NCBI RefSeq assembly: GCF_036014115.1
Contig: NZ_CP107913.1
Span: 8,177,501 to 8,241,500 of the forward strand
Direction of reading: 5' to 3'
Source: Streptomyces sp. NBC_00448
Lineage (GTDB): Bacteria > Actinomycetota > Actinomycetes > Streptomycetales > Streptomycetaceae
DNA: 64,000 bases
This document shows positions 62,572-64,000 of this stretch, one piece after another; position 1 is the stretch's first letter; each line of letters opens with the position of its first letter. The notes under the pieces were generated by a model that was not told where the DNA came from, did not search any database, and worked only from the letters and a program-made list of their open reading frames with translations. The position numbers were made by a program, and so were the translations under genes.

Positions 62572-63303
62572 ATGACGACGACGAGAGCCGCCGCACAGGC
62601 GGTCGCCGGCCACCCGGACGGGTGGCCGTACGGCTACCAGGACCTCTACCCGCTGATGTCGCTGATGAGCGGCGACGAGAAGCACGACCCCGCGGCCACC
62701 TCGACCCTCGATGTGCTGTGGGTGCTGTACGACCGGGTGCTGCGGGTTTCCCCGGAGAGCGCCGACGACCCCGAGCGGGACCGTTTCCTGCTGTCGAAGG
62801 GGCACGGCCCGATGGCGTACTACGCGGTGCTCGCCGCGAAGGGCTTCGTGCCGCGCGCGTGGCTGACCGGCTTCGGGGGATACGACTCGCCGCTCGGCCA
62901 CCACCCGGACCGGACCCTGGTGCCAGGCGTGGAGATCGGCTCGGGCTCGCTCGGGCACGGGCTGCCGCTGGCGGTGGGCAGCGCGCTGGGCCTGCGGGCG
63001 CAGGGGCTGACCGACCCCGCGGTGTGGGCGCTGGTCGGCGACGCGGAGATGGACGAGGGCAGCAACCACGAGGCGCTGCAGTTCGCCGGGGCGGTGGGCC
63101 TCGAGCAACTGCACGTGGTCGCCGTGGACAACCAGTCCGCGACCTACGGCTGGCCGGGCGGGCTCGCCGCCCGCTTCACCATGGAGGGCTGGTCCGCGCT
63201 GACCGTGGACGGACGGGACCACGACGCGCTGTACGAGGCGTTCACCGCGCCCCACCCCGGCCGCCCGCACGCGGTGGTCGCCCGGGTGGAGCCCAAGGAC
63301 TGA
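62572..63303 (+). CDS. Transketolase, N-terminal subunit
   Basis: 243 residues from ATG 62572. Thiamine diphosphate-binding half: DRFLLSKGHGPMAYYAVLAA, GSGSLGHGLPLAVGSALGL, and the GDG-type motif VGDAEMDEGSNHEALQFAG, then VDNQSATYG. Split transketolases consist of this and a C-terminal pyrimidine-binding partner, encoded 138 bp downstream. It may supply erythrose-4-phosphate or pentoses, possibly in specialised metabolism given the SoxR-type control. Confidence 0.9.
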   Translation: MTTTRAAAQAVAGHPDGWPYGYQDLYPLMSLMSGDEKHDPAATSTLDVLWVLYDRVLRVSPESADDPERDRFLLSKGHGPMAYYAVLAAKGFVPRAWLTGFGGYDSPLGHHPDRTLVPGVEIGSGSLGHGLPLAVGSALGLRAQGLTDPAVWALVGDAEMDEGSNHEALQFAGAVGLEQLHVVAVDNQSATYGWPGGLAARFTMEGWSALTVDGRDHDALYEAFTAPHPGRPHAVVARVEPKD

Positions 63304-63308
63304 GCCCG

Positions 63309-63372
63309 CCGCCCGTACGGTCCGCCGCCCGTACGGTCCGCCGCCCGTACGGTCCGCCGCCCGTACGGTCCG
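63309..63372. repeat. Four perfect 16-bp tandem repeats
   Basis: Unit CCGCCCGTACGGTCCG, each with the palindrome CCGTACGG; a degenerate fifth unit follows. It lies in the gap between the two transketolase genes. Confidence 0.9.
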
Positions 63373-63440
63373 CCACCCGGTCCGCCGGCCGGACAGCCGC
63401 AACCCCCTTCCCCACCCCACCCCACTTCTCGGAGCACCCC

Positions 63441-64000
63441 ATGGACACCATGCGTGACCGTTTCGGCACGGTCGCCGGCCGCCTTCTCGACGAGGACCCG
63501 CGCCTCGCGGTCGTGCTCGCCGTGATCTCCGGCGACCGCTTCAAGGACGCCGCCAAGGCGCACCCGGACCGCGTGATCGACGTCGGCATCCGGGAGCAGC
63601 TCCTGGTCAGCGTGGCCGGCGGCATGGCGCTGACCGGCCTGCGCCCCCTCGTGCACACCTTCGCGAGCTTCCTGGTGGAGCGCCCCTTCGAGCAGGTGAA
63701 ACTGGACCTGAACCACCAGGGCGTCGGCGCGGTGCTGGTGAGCGCGGGCGCCTCGTACGACATCGCGGCCGGCGGGCGCACCCACCAGAGCCCGGGAGAC
63801 GTCGCGCTGCTGGACACCCTCGACGGGTGGACGGTGCACGTGCCCGGGCATCCGGACGAGGCCGAGGCGCTGCTGCGGCACGCCGCGGCCGACGGGGACA
63901 ACCTCGTGTACGTCCGGCTCAGCGACCAGACGAACCTCGCGCCGCAGCCGGTCTCCCCGGGACGGTTCCAGGTGATGCGCGAGGGCCGCGCCGGCGTGGT
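63441..64000 (+). CDS. Transketolase, C-terminal subunit (3' cut by window)
   Basis: At least 186 residues from ATG 63441 (GGAG 9 bases upstream), open at the window edge. Catalytic Glu in VIDVGIREQLLVSVAGGMAL, the pyrimidine-domain signature of transketolase/DXS. Further FASFLVERPFEQVKLDL and AGASYDIAAGGRTHQSPGDV, with the cofactor-contact His in THQS. Works with the upstream N-terminal subunit. Confidence 0.88.
   Translation, partial: MDTMRDRFGTVAGRLLDEDPRLAVVLAVISGDRFKDAAKAHPDRVIDVGIREQLLVSVAGGMALTGLRPLVHTFASFLVERPFEQVKLDLNHQGVGAVLVSAGASYDIAAGGRTHQSPGDVALLDTLDGWTVHVPGHPDEAEALLRHAAADGDNLVYVRLSDQTNLAPQPVSPGRFQVMREGRAGV

Overview
The DNA is very GC-rich, with strong third-position GC bias, ATGA start/stop overlaps, a TTA codon in one gene and many secreted CBM13 (ricin-B) glycoside hydrolases. 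This points to Streptomyces or a close relative. No species assignment can be made from the window alone.

Left part (1-16.7 kb): signalling, stress and housekeeping-type genes. In order these are the tail of a PP2C/SpoIIE phosphatase, a cobalamin-binding protein coupled to a STAS protein, a MarR regulator beside a VOC dioxygenase, an orphan eCIS-type DUF4157 protein whose natural start may be ATC, a large sensor phosphatase (PDC-PAS-GAF-PP2C-HATPase), a secreted serine hydrolase, DinB and VOC genes, a GNAT acetyltransferase, and a membrane protein next to a NarL-type two-component pair. Several decayed genes lie here: a proline iminopeptidase with its middle deleted, and an ArsR/MFS divergent pair that both lost their N-termini in one deletion.

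Middle-left (16.7-25 kb): relics of mobile DNA (an integrase C-terminus, IS5 and IS21 transposase pieces, a kinase cut at its 5' end) mixed with intact hemerythrin, HAD, F420-type oxidoreductase and VOC genes.

Core (24.6-60 kb): an arabinose / arabinose-glycan utilisation locus. Secreted enzymes: GH10 xylanase, GH54 arabinofuranosidase, GH27, GH5, a large GH3, and a clan-A enzyme with lectin repeats. There are relics of GH51, CBM13 and GH63-like genes. Probably intracellular: a GH127 beta-L-arabinofuranosidase. Transport: a MalFG-type system (46.3-49.6 kb) and an AraFGH-type system (56.2-60.0 kb). Catabolism: araB, araD and araA. Two LacI-family regulators are present. One (49.8 kb, called AraR here) lies under a promoter carrying the 12-bp element GTGAACGCTAAC. 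The same element (GTTAGCGYTCAC in the other orientation) recurs upstream of araD, the AraFGH operon, GH54 and GH3, and inside the GH127 gene. This defines a local regulon: polymers are cut outside, arabinose and oligomers are imported, and araA, araB and araD convert arabinose to xylulose-5-phosphate.

Right end (60-64 kb): a tyrosine-integrase pseudogene next to tRNA-Pro(GGG), related to the integrase relic at 16.9 kb, which suggests past island integration. Then come a YiaA-type membrane protein, a SoxR-like regulator, and a split transketolase whose first gene has a SoxR-like palindrome in its promoter; the second transketolase gene runs off the end.
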